From positions 3,333,501 to 3,397,500 of the forward strand of contig OY744520.1 in assembly GCA_963556195.1 (NCBI GenBank): a stretch of DNA of 64,000 nucleotides, in the 5' to 3' direction. This DNA comes from Sepiola atlantica (lineage: Eukaryota; Mollusca; Cephalopoda; Sepiida; Sepiolidae). Made by a program: the position numbers and the translations under genes. The notes beneath the pieces were generated by a model. The model was given only the letters and a program-made list of their open reading frames with translations. It was not told the origin of the DNA and ran no database searches. Shown piece after piece: positions 1-11,400 of the stretch (positions are counted from its first letter, which is position 1; each line of letters opens with the position of its first letter).

Positions 1-1956
1 GGCCTCATCAACCCCTTCTGACTTTTTTTGCTAAATTGTTTTAATGTATGCTCATTAATAAATATATTATCTTTATCATTAACTACCATTGACGTAGTTT
101 TTTTTCCATAATATTTGTCGATACTTATTTATAATACTTTTATTAAAACAATTCGATATAAATCAAATATCCCAAGAAGTTGACAGTCACATGTGTTTAG
201 ATTTTGAATAATATTGGTAATGTATTAAACGCCAGATGTAACCCTTAAAATGTTAGGCTTATTAGCCCGATATAAAAAAAACTTGCAGAAATATATAACC
301 CAGATAGCCTGTTTATTTCAATGGACAATAATAGTCCAACATTAGAACAGCGATGCTTATTTACTTACAAACGAAAAGTATAGCATTTTGATTTAAGTAA
401 TCCAGGTTGTGTTAACTTGCCCTCTTATATATGACCACAGTTTAAGCTCGTTTTATATAAAAAATGGGTATGATATAAGAGGTGTCGAAATCAAAGTAGA
501 AGAAACGAAAACGAAAAGTATGTAGACTACGATAGTGCACGGTATAGTTACATGTCATTTTACGATTATAGTTAATGCATGTGAAGTTTATTACAGCCTT
601 GTATAAATGCGTTAACTAATTTTGATTACAATTTCATGAAATCACATCTAATTTAAAAAAAAAAATGAAATGATATTCAATTACATTATACTGCTCATTT
701 TAATAAACAAACGTTTTAAGAATAAAACTAATTTAAAAAATTCTTAAATAAATTTAGGTACTACAAATTACAAACTAAGTATATGTATACGTTGTTTGAT
801 TCAATAGTTATACATCATAGTAAACTTTTATTTAAGTAATCTATTTTTTAAACGATCCGATATTTTTATAATACGAACATTTCAACCAATATAATCTTTG
901 ATAATGTAACTTAATGAAAGATTAGAGTTAATGCACTGGTGTTGCGATTGAAATGTTTGTATTACACCTCATCGACAGCTAAATGTGTGTATTTTGTTCG
1001 CACAAAAAACAATAACGACAAATGCATATACACACATGTTAGTTAGAAAGTAATCAGGTCCACATGTACTAAATAAAGGTTTAACACTATTATTCACTAA
1101 GCTAAGTAAACCTACCGAATAAAAATTACAAATTATAATAGATTCAAATATATCTATATATACTGAATGGCATAGCGAAAGAAAAATTGAACATTTAAGA
1201 ATCGAGCTAGTACAGATTAAATTTAAGTTGGCAGACCCGAACAGATTAAAAGACTTTTGTTGATTTAGAGAAACATTGGTTTTAATTCATTTTGCAACGG
1301 TTAGCTAGCAGTCCGCCTGTTGAAGTCACATTGAAAACCTATAAAGACTATTACTCATGTATACTAAAACATTTTGTAATGTTCAACACGAAAAGAGTCA
1401 AAAGAAAATCATGTATGCAACAGAGTCCGATCGGCGACGACGACAGATTTTGATCACGTCGAGCGAAGCAGAAAACTGAATACTTTGATAATATAAAAAT
1501 ACCTTAAAAGAACATCTGTTTACTAAAAGCACCGAAAGAATCATGTTATTTACAAGTAAAAGTCAGTTTTAAAAGAATGTCAAGTAAATTAAAAGTTCAA
1601 GCTTAAAAACATTAAAAAATAAACTCTATTAGGGTTTCATAAAATGCAATGTTTTGCACCATAGAAAGTTAAACACGAAATTCTAAGGACAAATTGATGT
1701 AAAATGCCTTAGGATCAGTAAATGGTTGCATCCGGATATGCTTGCATGCATAGGCTAACTTTTACCAAATACGACTATATAAAACAGACTATAGTAGCAA
1801 TTTAAAAAAAACTCATCTTTGAAATCAAATGCCGTCATACCGCTAATAAGCAACAAAATGTACATGAATTCAATGCAGTTGATTATATACGTTTACATGC
1901 AATATGTCCGATAAAAAAAATTGACGGGATCCAATCCTAAATGAAAATGAATAATT
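1..1956. other. gene-free AT-rich flank
   Basis: No convincing ORF, tRNA, or element end was seen. The sequence is AT-rich single-copy-looking DNA with short homopolymer runs. It is the 3' side of the minus-strand gene at 1999-2241, so part of it may be that gene's 3' UTR. Confidence 0.5.
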
Positions 1957-1997
1957 GAACGCTGTAGCTAGCGTTCTGTCTGGGGTTGTACACGCAT
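1957..1997 (-). other. 3' flanking element with palindrome, gene copy 1
   Basis: Immediately after the stop of the small membrane-protein gene, the plus strand carries GGTTGTACACGCAT (1984-1997). The same block is found after copy 2 (17388-17401) and copy 3 (24828-24841). Next to it is an interrupted palindrome, AACGCT-GTAGCT-AGCGTT (about 1958-1975), which could fold in the transcript. Copy 3 has a matching palindrome at 24808-24823. The conservation is direct. A role in mRNA 3'-end formation or stability is inference. Confidence 0.5.
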
Positions 1998-1998
1998 T

Positions 1999-2241
1999 CT
2001 AAAACGATACGTATTTGACAGACGGTTCAGTGTCGTCTCTCTCGTTTACTCGCTTCTTGTATCTTGAGTAACAATAATAAAGTAAAAGTATCATAGCGAA
2101 ACAAAGCAACGTAGTCACGAGTGTATACAAAGGTGTTTCATAATCGTAGTGCGATTTTGGGGGAGTAACCGGCGGCTTGTTTGTAGTAATTGTTGCGAGT
2201 AGACTCTTCATGGCCCCCTTAAAAGAACGCTTGTACTTCAT
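1999..2241 (-). CDS. small single-pass membrane protein, family copy 1
   Basis: An 80-residue single-exon ORF, with the start taken at the ATG at 2241 (the codon before it is GTG, not used). Residues 1-30 are basic and Thr/Pro-rich with no cleavable signal peptide. Then come HYDYET (31-36), one hydrophobic span (about 38-58), the basic SRYKKRVNER (59-68), and an acidic turn with TEPS. The C-terminus VSF resembles a class II PDZ ligand. The positive charge after the span predicts a cytosolic C-terminus. Copy 2 at 17409-17693 is clearly homologous across DYETP.Y.LVTT and YKKRVN. A CCAAT-TATA promoter lies upstream and a family-wide 3' element downstream. Function is unknown. The layout recalls FXYD or KCNE ion-transport regulators, by analogy only. 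No frame damage is visible, so the gene is probably functional. Confidence 0.72.
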   Translation of the reverse strand: MKYKRSFKGAMKSLLATITTNKPPVTPPKSHYDYETPLYTLVTTLLCFAMILLLYYCYSRYKKRVNERDDTEPSVKYVSF

Positions 2242-2304
2242 CACCGGTGTTAAACTCTATTCGAACGTTGCATTCAAATAACGATACAGACTAAATAACG
2301 AATG

Positions 2305-2339
2305 TTTATATGCGACCTAGAAGATTTTTGACCAATCAC
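2305..2339 (-). promoter_or_regulatory. CCAAT-TATA core promoter of gene copy 1
   Basis: On the minus strand, GTGATTGGTC (plus GACCAATCAC, 2330-2339) is followed 19 bp later by TATAAA (plus TTTATA, 2305-2310). The ATG is 63 bp beyond the TATA box. The same box pair with 19-20 bp spacing precedes copies 2 and 4, which makes chance unlikely. Confidence 0.65.
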
Positions 2340-2533
2340 TTTTTAAGTTTAATGGATTAATTCCCCATCATGTAATATTTGGTTAATATTTACAGCGAAG
2401 TATTTGTGATTCAAAGGAACTCGGTTCAATACCCGCATAAATTTAGCGACAGTTTACATAAAAGACAACATATTTTGGCATAGATTCCCCGATTATTTTT
2501 TGTTTATTTCTGGTTTAATCACCCACTCTATAT

Positions 2534-2536
<3 letters not shown>

Positions 2537-2571
<35 letters not shown>
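2537..2571. repeat. (TA)n microsatellite
   Basis: Uninterrupted TA dinucleotide run. Confidence 0.95.
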
Positions 2572-2576
<5 letters not shown>

Positions 2577-2883
2577 CGTTTTGTCACAAAAAAATTAGCT
2601 AGTAAAGATGAATGCTGGCTAAAGGGAAGCGAATAACATTTTTTTAAAAATGTTCGCCGTCGTTTGTTAGCCGTTTTATTTCATGTTTTCTTTTAATCAG
2701 GTGATAAATGTGTCTTTCCTTCTGTTTCTTTTCATTTAATTGTCTCAGTTTGTAGAATTTCTTTCCTTCTTTTGTCTTTTATAAATTTATTGACTGAAAC
2801 TCAATTCTATAAGAATGTGAATAATAGTGCGAATAATGACGAAGCAACATTTGTTCTGTAAATTTTGATCTTAACATGTTATT

Positions 2884-2885
<2 letters not shown>

Positions 2886-2947
<62 letters not shown>
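2886..2947. repeat. (TA)n microsatellite
   Basis: About 60 bp of pure TA repeat. Reading frames through it encode only poly-(Tyr-Ile) and are not genes. Confidence 0.95.
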
Positions 2948-2949
<2 letters not shown>

Positions 2950-3458
2950 CATTTCTATAAATAACGTTTCAAGCTTATTGCTCTCCATTAGTGCTAGAAT
3001 GTAACAATTTCAGACTGTCAAGAGGCGCGAACACGGTTCACATAATCATCCCAGAATCTGTAAGCAGTTTATAATAAGTGCATTCCTATAAACAAACGAG
3101 CAGTCAATCCATAGCTTTCATCTGTTTTTCCAATTTTTTAATCTTCATATATCGTCGAACAACCAACCACAAATATGTTTACTGTTCTTTCAATCCTTTT
3201 ACTTTTTTATATCAGCAAATCCCTGTTATCCCTTTATGTCACACGGACAAAACACATTTTTGATATATTTCTATTGTATTTAAAAAGAATTATTTATGTT
3301 TCTTCGAAATACAATGTTTTATCTACATCTTACGCGCTTTCGGCAGCAGAATCAAGACAAAGATTAGTTGTCGTTCGATTATATATAAAGATTAAAACAT
3401 TGGAAGAACAGATTAATGGTTTGGTTATGGATCAATTGTTACTTTGGCCATTTGAATG

Positions 3459-3459
<1 letters not shown>

Positions 3460-3529
<70 letters not shown>
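3460..3529. repeat. compound (TC)n(TA)n microsatellite
   Basis: A CT run of about 30 bp switches directly to a TA run of about 40 bp. Confidence 0.95.
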
Positions 3530-3532
<3 letters not shown>

Positions 3533-4799
3533 TTAAAGTTTGTTATTACAAACACTTGATTCGGCTTGCAATTTCGAACATTTCCGGATATTGAAAAGTC
3601 TATACTGAAAGATATATGATAGTTTTGAGCAGTCAACCAGGCTTGATTCAGATTCCTCTATTAAGTTGCTGCTCACTAATGTCAAGCGATAGAGTTGGAT
3701 GAAGTCTGCTGGAAAGCTATCTATTTGGTATCAGAACCTAGCTCCGTGTCACACGTCAAAACATGATGTGGTATTGAATTTATATGCATGGCTCGCCCGT
3801 TGAAAGAACATTTCTTCATTAATTACAGCTGGCCTTCGTCCACGGATAAGTATCTGATTCACTCTCGGCGATGCCAGGATTCACAAAAAAAGCCTCAAGT
3901 GATATGCTGACCTGAAGAATATTTGGTACGTTGGAGCCACTAATTGCCGAGTAGAGGCTATTTGTAGAAATCAGATTGGCTGAATCAAATCAGAACCGAT
4001 CAAAGAGATTGACTAGTTTGCGCGAAACCAGTTTCATATGAGAAAGAAAATTGGACTTATAGAAACTTCCTGTGCGATAACAGTGAGTAATCTTGAATTG
4101 GATTGGATGAATTCCGTGTACAAGCAGTTCAACCAGTCCGGTATTAATCGGTATGTTTATATATGAGGACGTGCTAAACTATGCAGTATCGACAGTGACA
4201 TGGATGTAGACTATTAACCGAGTGTCGTGACTGTCAGTCCATAACAACAATGACCTATCTAAAGAGTGAATGTAGAAAATGCGTGTGAAGTGATAGAAAC
4301 AGGCATTACATTTGAGTTGGAATCGCGAACAAAGTGTCCGGTTTGAAAACCTAGAATTGCTTAAGGAGTAAATAGGATTCTCCCTATCGCCGGCCTTTGC
4401 ACTCCTTCTTTGTCTATTAACCAGGCGCATAGGTACCAGCGCTAGGACGCCTCTAAACACTCAGTGCCTAGCCTTGTTTCCTTACTAGGACAATGAACGC
4501 CGTTCTCTTTCTCTCTATTTGGCAACTTGGGGAAGGTTGTTTCGTCACTAAGTCTTACATGACCAGCCTGGGTCTCTCTTGTTCCGACAGGTTGAGGGTA
4601 CAGGTTTGACAGCTTGGCTGGCTGCTGTTTCCAGCTGACAGCAAGGAGCCCAAAGCTGCTCCATCATCAGTTGCATAATACCGTGGGTAGTTGTATATGC
4701 CATGTGGCGCATGGAAAGGGACCCTGCAATTATCTCTGGTGGACTGTCCCGAGGCCACAACCCCCATGGACCAGGTCATGACTAAGGGACTGGTTGTGT
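3530..4799. other. unassigned, moderately GC-rich segment before LINE copy 1
   Basis: Base composition is more balanced than in the surrounding DNA from about 3640 onward. No intact ORF or recognisable domain is present. The part after about 4440 may be the 5' untranslated region of the LINE that follows. The earlier part (3640-4160) may be another old repeat. Neither can be confirmed from one copy. Confidence 0.35.
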
Positions 4800-4860
4800 G
4801 AGCTTATTGGCCCCAAACAAGTACCCACCTTGGCCAACTTACTCTATAATAAAAAAAAAC

Positions 4861-7800
4861 ATGTCATTAAAAAATAAAAAAAGCAAACCTAAACCAGACA
4901 CCCAACAAAACACAGTTTCGAATCTACCCTTGAGGCTCGCATTCACAAATATCCGAGGGCTTAGAACCAATATCAACGACGTAGACACCTTTTACCTGAC
5001 AAAATCCCAGAATATCCTAGCTCTAAGTGAAACTAACCTTCAATCCTCAATTTCTTCTCACCACTTTGACATGCCTGTCTACCTGCTACTCTACCGTAAA
5101 GACTCTGACAAACATATGCACGAGTTAGGAGTTTATGCTCGAAACACCCTCCCCCTGACTAGAGAACATAGGTTAGAATCAGATGAGCAAGACTACATGT
5201 TATTTAGATTGACATTACATCACAGCGTTAGTTTTTTATATTTCTTAAACCGCTCCTCGTCGACCCAGGACTGTACTCTGCTAAACTCTGTCTCTGAAAG
5301 CATAGATCAGGGGCGGACAACCTCCGGCCCACGGCACACATCCGGCCCGTGAAAGCTTAGCGTCCGGCCCGCCACCCTGATAGGCTTTATTATTGCAATC
5401 CGGCTCGCCGACCTGCCAGTAAAACTCATATCATTTTGTGACATAGACGTAAACGTAGGTTTCAATTAAGATTTACAGTGGGTTAAACATGTATAAATAT
5501 CAGCGAGCGACGATACATGTATATTTAATTTTTCTTTAACTATTAAGAGATGAAAATAGAAATAGAAAAAGAGAAAGTGAGAGGCAAAGAGCAAACGAGA
5601 GACGAGAAAACGGTATGAAACATAGAACCTATGTGAGGTGTGTCAAAACGAATGCTGGACAAACTTGCTACTTTTCCCCTCATTATTATTCATTATTCCG
5701 AAATGGCTCTTCGTCGGGGCCTATTATAACATCACATACATAAGTCTCCCTAGGAGAAATATCAGATTTGTAGAGTGTTCAATGAAATTGTTATACAATT
5801 TATTCATGTAAACAAATTATACTAATTTTGAGATTTCGGTCCGCGATCCTCTTCCAAAAGTCTCATCTGGCCCTCACTCTGAAAAGTTTGCTCGCCTCTG
5901 GCATCGATAGAGCACCTTTAATTGACTCGAATGCCCAGATACATGTATTTGGGGATTTTAATGCCCACCACCGCAACTGGTTTGGATTCTCCAGCCTTAC
6001 TGACGCAGACGGCAACTCTACGTATAATTTCTCCTTAGTTCACTCCCTCTCTCAGACTGTTGATTTTCCGACACGCATCCACGATCGAGTAGACCAACAA
6101 GCCTGACTTCTAGACTTTTTCTTGACCTCAATACCCGAGGCTTGTGTAACCAAAGCTCATAGCACACATTGTGCTGATGATACATATCACCTTAAAAAGT
6201 CGTCCAGAAGCTGATGAACTGTTGCTCAAAACAACAAGATACTACGAGCGGGATTATTTTGAGTCAATTAGAGATCACATCAGTGACGCCCCATGGAGGG
6301 AAATCTTTTCACTCCCTGCCAACCAGTGTGGAAACGAATTAACTGAATGGGTCAAAGCAGGCATTGAAGCCTATGTCCCCATGCGAAAAAACTTTTGCAA
6401 GCCTCACTCTCCTCAATGGTTCACCTCGGAATGTACAGCTGCCATTTCTGAGAGGCAACAAGCATTCCGTAAATTCGGCCGCCATAAATAAGCTACTAAT
6501 AGACATACATTTATAGAGTCAAGAAATAATTGCAAGGCCGTGATAGGCGAAGCGAAAAGAAGATATAATAAGTTAACAAAAAAAAACGCATCCAGTCACA
6601 GAAACTAGGTACTCGCGATTTCTGGAAAATCTACAATAGTGTAGTGAACAATGGTCAATCAACGATTCCCCCACTATCGAACCACAATGATGCCGTTTGC
6701 ACAGCCACTGATGAGGCTGAACTACTTGCCAGCGTTTCGCTTCTAACTCTACTTTAGACTCAGATAACCACCCCCGCCCCAAATTCTTTTTGCGAACCAA
6801 TGCCACACTTGATACCCTGATCATCACCCCATCCAAGGTCAGAGACATCATAAGAAACCTTGAGGGCTCCAAAACTTGTGGGCCTGATCTTATACCTGCT
6901 GAACTGGCCCCTGTCCTCCTCAAACTCTACAATAAATGCCTAGCTTTATCTTGCTTCCCCGATAGCTGGAAAATTGCCTCTGTGGTACCAGTCTACGAGA
7001 GTTCTTGGAATAGAACCGCTCCTCAGAACTACCGCCCAATCAGCCTACTGCCGATATTTGCTAAAATATTTGAATCCTTAATCAATCTAGCGATAGTACG
7101 ACACTTTGATAATGCTAAACTTCTTTTTGACCGCCAGTATGGATTTAGGCAAGCACGATCTACCGTAGACATCCTAACGGTCATCTCTGAACGCATGTAT
7201 CATACATTCGACAATGCAGGAGTAGCTAGGGCAGTAGCGCTTGATATATCTAAGGGCTTTGACAAGGTATGGCATAAAGGGCTTCTCCTGAAAATACGCT
7301 TATACGGTATTACTGGGAAATTACTTGATATAATTAGATCCTTCCTAAACAAAAGAAAAATCCAGGTTGCCCTCGACGGCCATTCATCTAAGAAACATGA
7401 CATAAATGCTGGTGTACCCCAGGGATCTATCCTTGGACCTTTGTTGTTCCTGATCTATATAAACGATCTCCCTGATGACATAGAGTGAGATTGGTTTATT
7501 TGCTGACGACACCACGCTTTACTCTCGCCATGTTGGCAAAATCGACACGATCATATCCGAGGCAATGGCTGAATCTTTAGAAAATGACCTACAGGCTGTA
7601 GTGGATTGGGGTCATAAATGTTTGGTAACTTTTAATACCGCAAAGACAAAGCTCCGTTCTTTCAATAACTACAAGAAACCTTTCCAACCACCGATTGTCA
7701 TGGCTAATAACACCCTACCTTAGAGTTCATCATTTAAACTCCTCGGCCTAACCGTCACAGGTAACATGAATTGGAACAAATACATCGAATACATTGCCAA

Positions 7801-8364
7801 GGCTGCCGCAAAGAAGGTGAGTACCCTCTACCGTGCTAGTAAACTCCTCTCACCTGACATTATCCTGTATCTCTACAAAACCACCATCCGCCCATGCATG
7901 GAGTATTGTTGTCACATCTGGGATGGTGCATCATCTACTAGTCTCTCCCTCCTTGACAAGGTCCAAAAAAGAGTCGCCAACCCAATAGGTCGCTCACTGT
8001 AAACCAACTACAGTCCCTGTCCCATCGGCGCTATGTAGCATCCTTATGTTTGTTTTACAAATACTTCAATGGATTATGCTCCGATGAATTGGCTTCTCTA
8101 GTGCCTCCTCGACGTAAATTCACTAGACTAACTCGACAATCAACTAAATCTCATTCATTCACTGTGGAGGTCCCCAGATGCCGTAGGGCCTTCTACTCAA
8201 ATAGCTTCTTTACTCGTGCTGCTGACCTCCGGAACTCCCTCCTTGCCCCCTGTTTCCCCGACAGTACTAACATGCAGAAATGTAAAACTAATGTAAACAG
8301 ACATCTCGGTGCGCAGATCCCAATTCAGGTTCCCCACCCTCCATCTTCTCTTCTTTCTCAGTAG
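4861..8364 (+). pseudogene. LINE ORF2 (endonuclease-reverse transcriptase), broken
   Basis: The start is taken at ATG 4861. The endonuclease N-part reads FTNIRGLRTN and ILALSETNL. After the MITE it continues with FGDFNAHHRNWFG and VDFPTRIHD, which are APE-type motifs. The reverse transcriptase (6790-7487) shows GPDLIPAEL, NYRPISLLPIFAKIFE, YGFRQARST, ALDISKGFDKVWH and GVPQGSILGPLLFLIYINDL. The FADDTTLYS catalytic motif (about 7497-7523) is in another frame, so there is a frameshift near 7487. C-terminal parts (7766-8002, 8050-8364) show CMEYCCHIWDGA and the RAFYSNSFFTRAADLRNSL block. Several stops and frameshifts plus the MITE make it inactive. The clade is placed by motif style only. Confidence 0.85.
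5308..5900. mobile_element. non-autonomous hAT element (MITE) inside the LINE endonuclease
   Basis: A 593-bp insertion. The left end begins CAGGGGCGGACAACC and the right end, reverse complemented, begins CAGAGGCGAGCAAAC, matching the CAG-type termini of hAT elements. The flanks are GCATAGAT (5300-5307) and GCATCGAT (5901-5908), an 8-bp target duplication with one mismatch, as expected for hAT. The endonuclease coding sequence is split exactly here. No transposase is encoded. Confidence 0.8.
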
Positions 8365-8440
8365 CCCCTTTACGTCTACAGTGATGGCCTGTCTTGTTTC
8401 GGGTGAACTATGTTAAAACAATTACTAATTATAATGGAGA

Positions 8441-11400
8441 ACCCTACTTAAGTCTAATCGATTACGGCATATGTAATTCCACGATTATATAAACAGTTTT
8501 AAATATGTATTTCTTAAACGAGGCTTTTTGTTGAAATAATTCACCAACAGTAATACTGCGTTTGACGAATGGAGAGAGCACATCCGTTTCACTTGTGTCT
8601 ATGTATCCCGCGCAATGGAATACGTTAACGTTGCTACGGTAGTGGTAGACGTATTCCAGCGATAACACAATGCAGCGTAGTCGAGGCAGTATATTGGCAT
8701 TACATAACGACACACAATTGTTCATCTTCCGTCACCGCACCCGCCTACGAAACATACCTGTGCAAGGAGTCGACATAACACTGCAGTGGGAAAAGTGTAA
8801 TAACTTCATGTTAGGATATCGCGTGTGGATAGGTACACCGAACAGACGATGTATAACTCGATATCGTGAATGACGAATTAGTAAGAACACCCTGTAGATA
8901 CACTATCTTCGTAGACGGTGTGCCACACCACATACGAAATGTTAGCTACATTAGCAGATCCAATGTATGTTCGATGGAGATCAGATATGCCAGTGATTCA
9001 CTTACACAAGCATATCATCGAACACCATGATTCATCGGGATGCGACTCACACAACACATATTTAGTGGTTAGTGTTGATGAGGCGTTCACATGCACAAAT
9101 TTACAGCCATAACATGTCCCTTAAAAGCGACTCGTAAAGAGACAAGGAAACAATTAAAGTGCACGCGTGAAAGAAACCCGCCCAATTGGTGTACCCTTGT
9201 GCAGCTAAGTGTGACGAACGTGTTAGTTACGACTGTAACGAACAGATGGCTTAACACACGGCCATCGTAATAACCAAGTCCAGTTTACTAAGTCGCGTTT
9301 TTCTAGTGACCTGTGATAATTGGTAGTAAGAATGAAGACCATGAGTGCCGAAAGCGCTAAGGCGCATGCGCTCATCTGTGTACAGCCAGTAATCAGATCA
9401 TAGAATTATACATTCACTTTTTCCTGTTATTGTGACAGTATTCCCTTTCTAAGAACACGCATTTTGCAAACGTATTTCAATTTCCAAGATGTCAAGCGAG
9501 GAATAAAATAAGAATATTACAACGTGGCCGCATCGCATTAAAGTTTGATTTCTAATTCTTGAAAAAAATAAATTAGAATTGTATTTCAGGATAAGAAATA
9601 CAATTTAAATGTAATTTATAAATTGGATCAAGATTGTGTGCGACATCCAACGAAATAAGCGAGATATTCAAATAATGATATATTGTGAATAAACTATCCG
9701 TTTCGAAAGACCCCCCTCCACAAGAAAATAACATGACTGTTTTAATTTATTACAAATTTGTATTACATTGTAAATAAGCTGTTCGTTTTGCAAAAAAATA
9801 AAACAAACCCTAAAACACACATTTTAGTTTATTTGAAGTTGGGGTGAACAATGTGTTTTCATCAATTTTTAACTTTAACATTTTGTAAAGTTCTAATGAA
9901 GAATTAATATTTTCTTAATTTAGTTAAAGTTACGTAACATACCCAAGTTAAAGTATTGCTTCAGTGCGTCATTTCTCACAAATCACCGTATAGGATGAAT
10001 ACATTTCCAAAATGATAATATACTTTTAGAAGTTAGTAGAGGTTCCTGCAAACTTTCCATGAAATCATTTCAAAAGATCATTCACTGTTTTTCCAGTAGC
10101 GACTACGTCCAACAAAACAGAAACCGTCGATAAGTTGGGTCCACTTTCTAATCTAACAATCGTAAATCCATCCGAAGTATTACTAAGAAAAATTCATATA
10201 TTGGAAAATCATAGCAAATCGCATTTGCCCTAAATCTGGGATTTAAATGCGACGTATTATGACATATAATTCGTCGTTGTATTCGTCTCTCCCGCTGGTA
10301 TGCTCACCATTGCTAACAATACATCTTCCAACTTGCACTATTTTACGTTTAACATTGCACATAAAATACATACGAGAATGCAATGTTCTTGCATTATTCG
10401 TCGCTGCACTCTGACCACACACATCTCTCACCTTCGCTTCCTCTATAATTTCCGTCACAACCCCGTTTATATAGGGCTATTAGGTCGACATCTTACGTAA
10501 TTTCGTCAGCGCCATTTATTCGGATGAATGTCGACACATCCTCTTAAATAATTGCAGTTTTCCTAGTTGATTCTATGTTAAATATATGTATTTCCTTTTA
10601 CAGGATTAACCAGTGAGTCACGGCTTATAGAAGCCCAACGGTATTAGTTTAACGGCCAATGTAGCGTAAGCTTATTAGTGTGTCAAGTTAACAGTCAGGC
10701 AACTCCGTGAGAATTAGAAGCAATGGTTTATACTGGAAAAGATTTGATGATATAAGAGGGCGGCTAAAAAATTTTTTTTACATTAGACTTAAAAACGAAC
10801 CATGTTGTAGTCAGCTTAGAAGCATTCCCGGTGTATTGCGTTCCACAGACTGACATTTATAGAACACTTTGATGATGGAAGCTCCGTTTAGTTTTACCTA
10901 CACACGGAGAAAAATGCGAATGACTTGTATGATGAACGAGCTTTTGTTGTAAATGTTTTACAAGGGAAACTGTAGATTATAGCTCACTCAAGCAACTAAA
11001 GTGAAAATAATGATAGAGTAGAGAAATACTAGCAACCTTTCTTTTTTAAAGAAATAGTCTGTAGAGAAAAGAAGAGGACATCACCCACTAGATTTTTAAG
11101 TTGGTTTTCTACTTTGCAAGGCAGGATAGGTAGCTTTAAGTGCACCACCCCAGATCTATTTGATTCTCATACACGGATATGATTACGTAAGGAGAGTACA
11201 GCCATTTACCCGGTTAATTTAGTAACATATTCGATTGATATGTTCCATTTCAAGAAAGTAGCTTAGTCCATAGATATTGTGGTGATTGAAGCTAGTTTTT
11301 TAGGGCATAGCCCAGTAGAGGACCCCGCCTCCTATTTCACCCCCGCACCACATCATATTCTTTTATCTTCTTTGATAAATAAAATGTTCCATTTCAGGAC

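Larger units (their letters stand above)
4800..8440 (+). mobile_element. non-LTR retrotransposon (Jockey/CR1-like LINE), copy 1
   Basis: A LINE with remains of an AP-type endonuclease, reverse transcriptase and C-terminal region in order on the plus strand. A hAT MITE at 5308-5900 interrupts it. The ends are approximate: no poly-A tail or target duplication was recognised. A second copy of the same family, 5'-truncated, lies at 37975-39326, and a short 3' scrap at about 29290-29480. Confidence 0.85.

Noticed and set aside
10243..10500. Overlapping 71- and 66-residue frames near a TATATAAA
   Set aside because: The minus frame lacks an ATG start, neither has a span or known motif, and they shadow each other.
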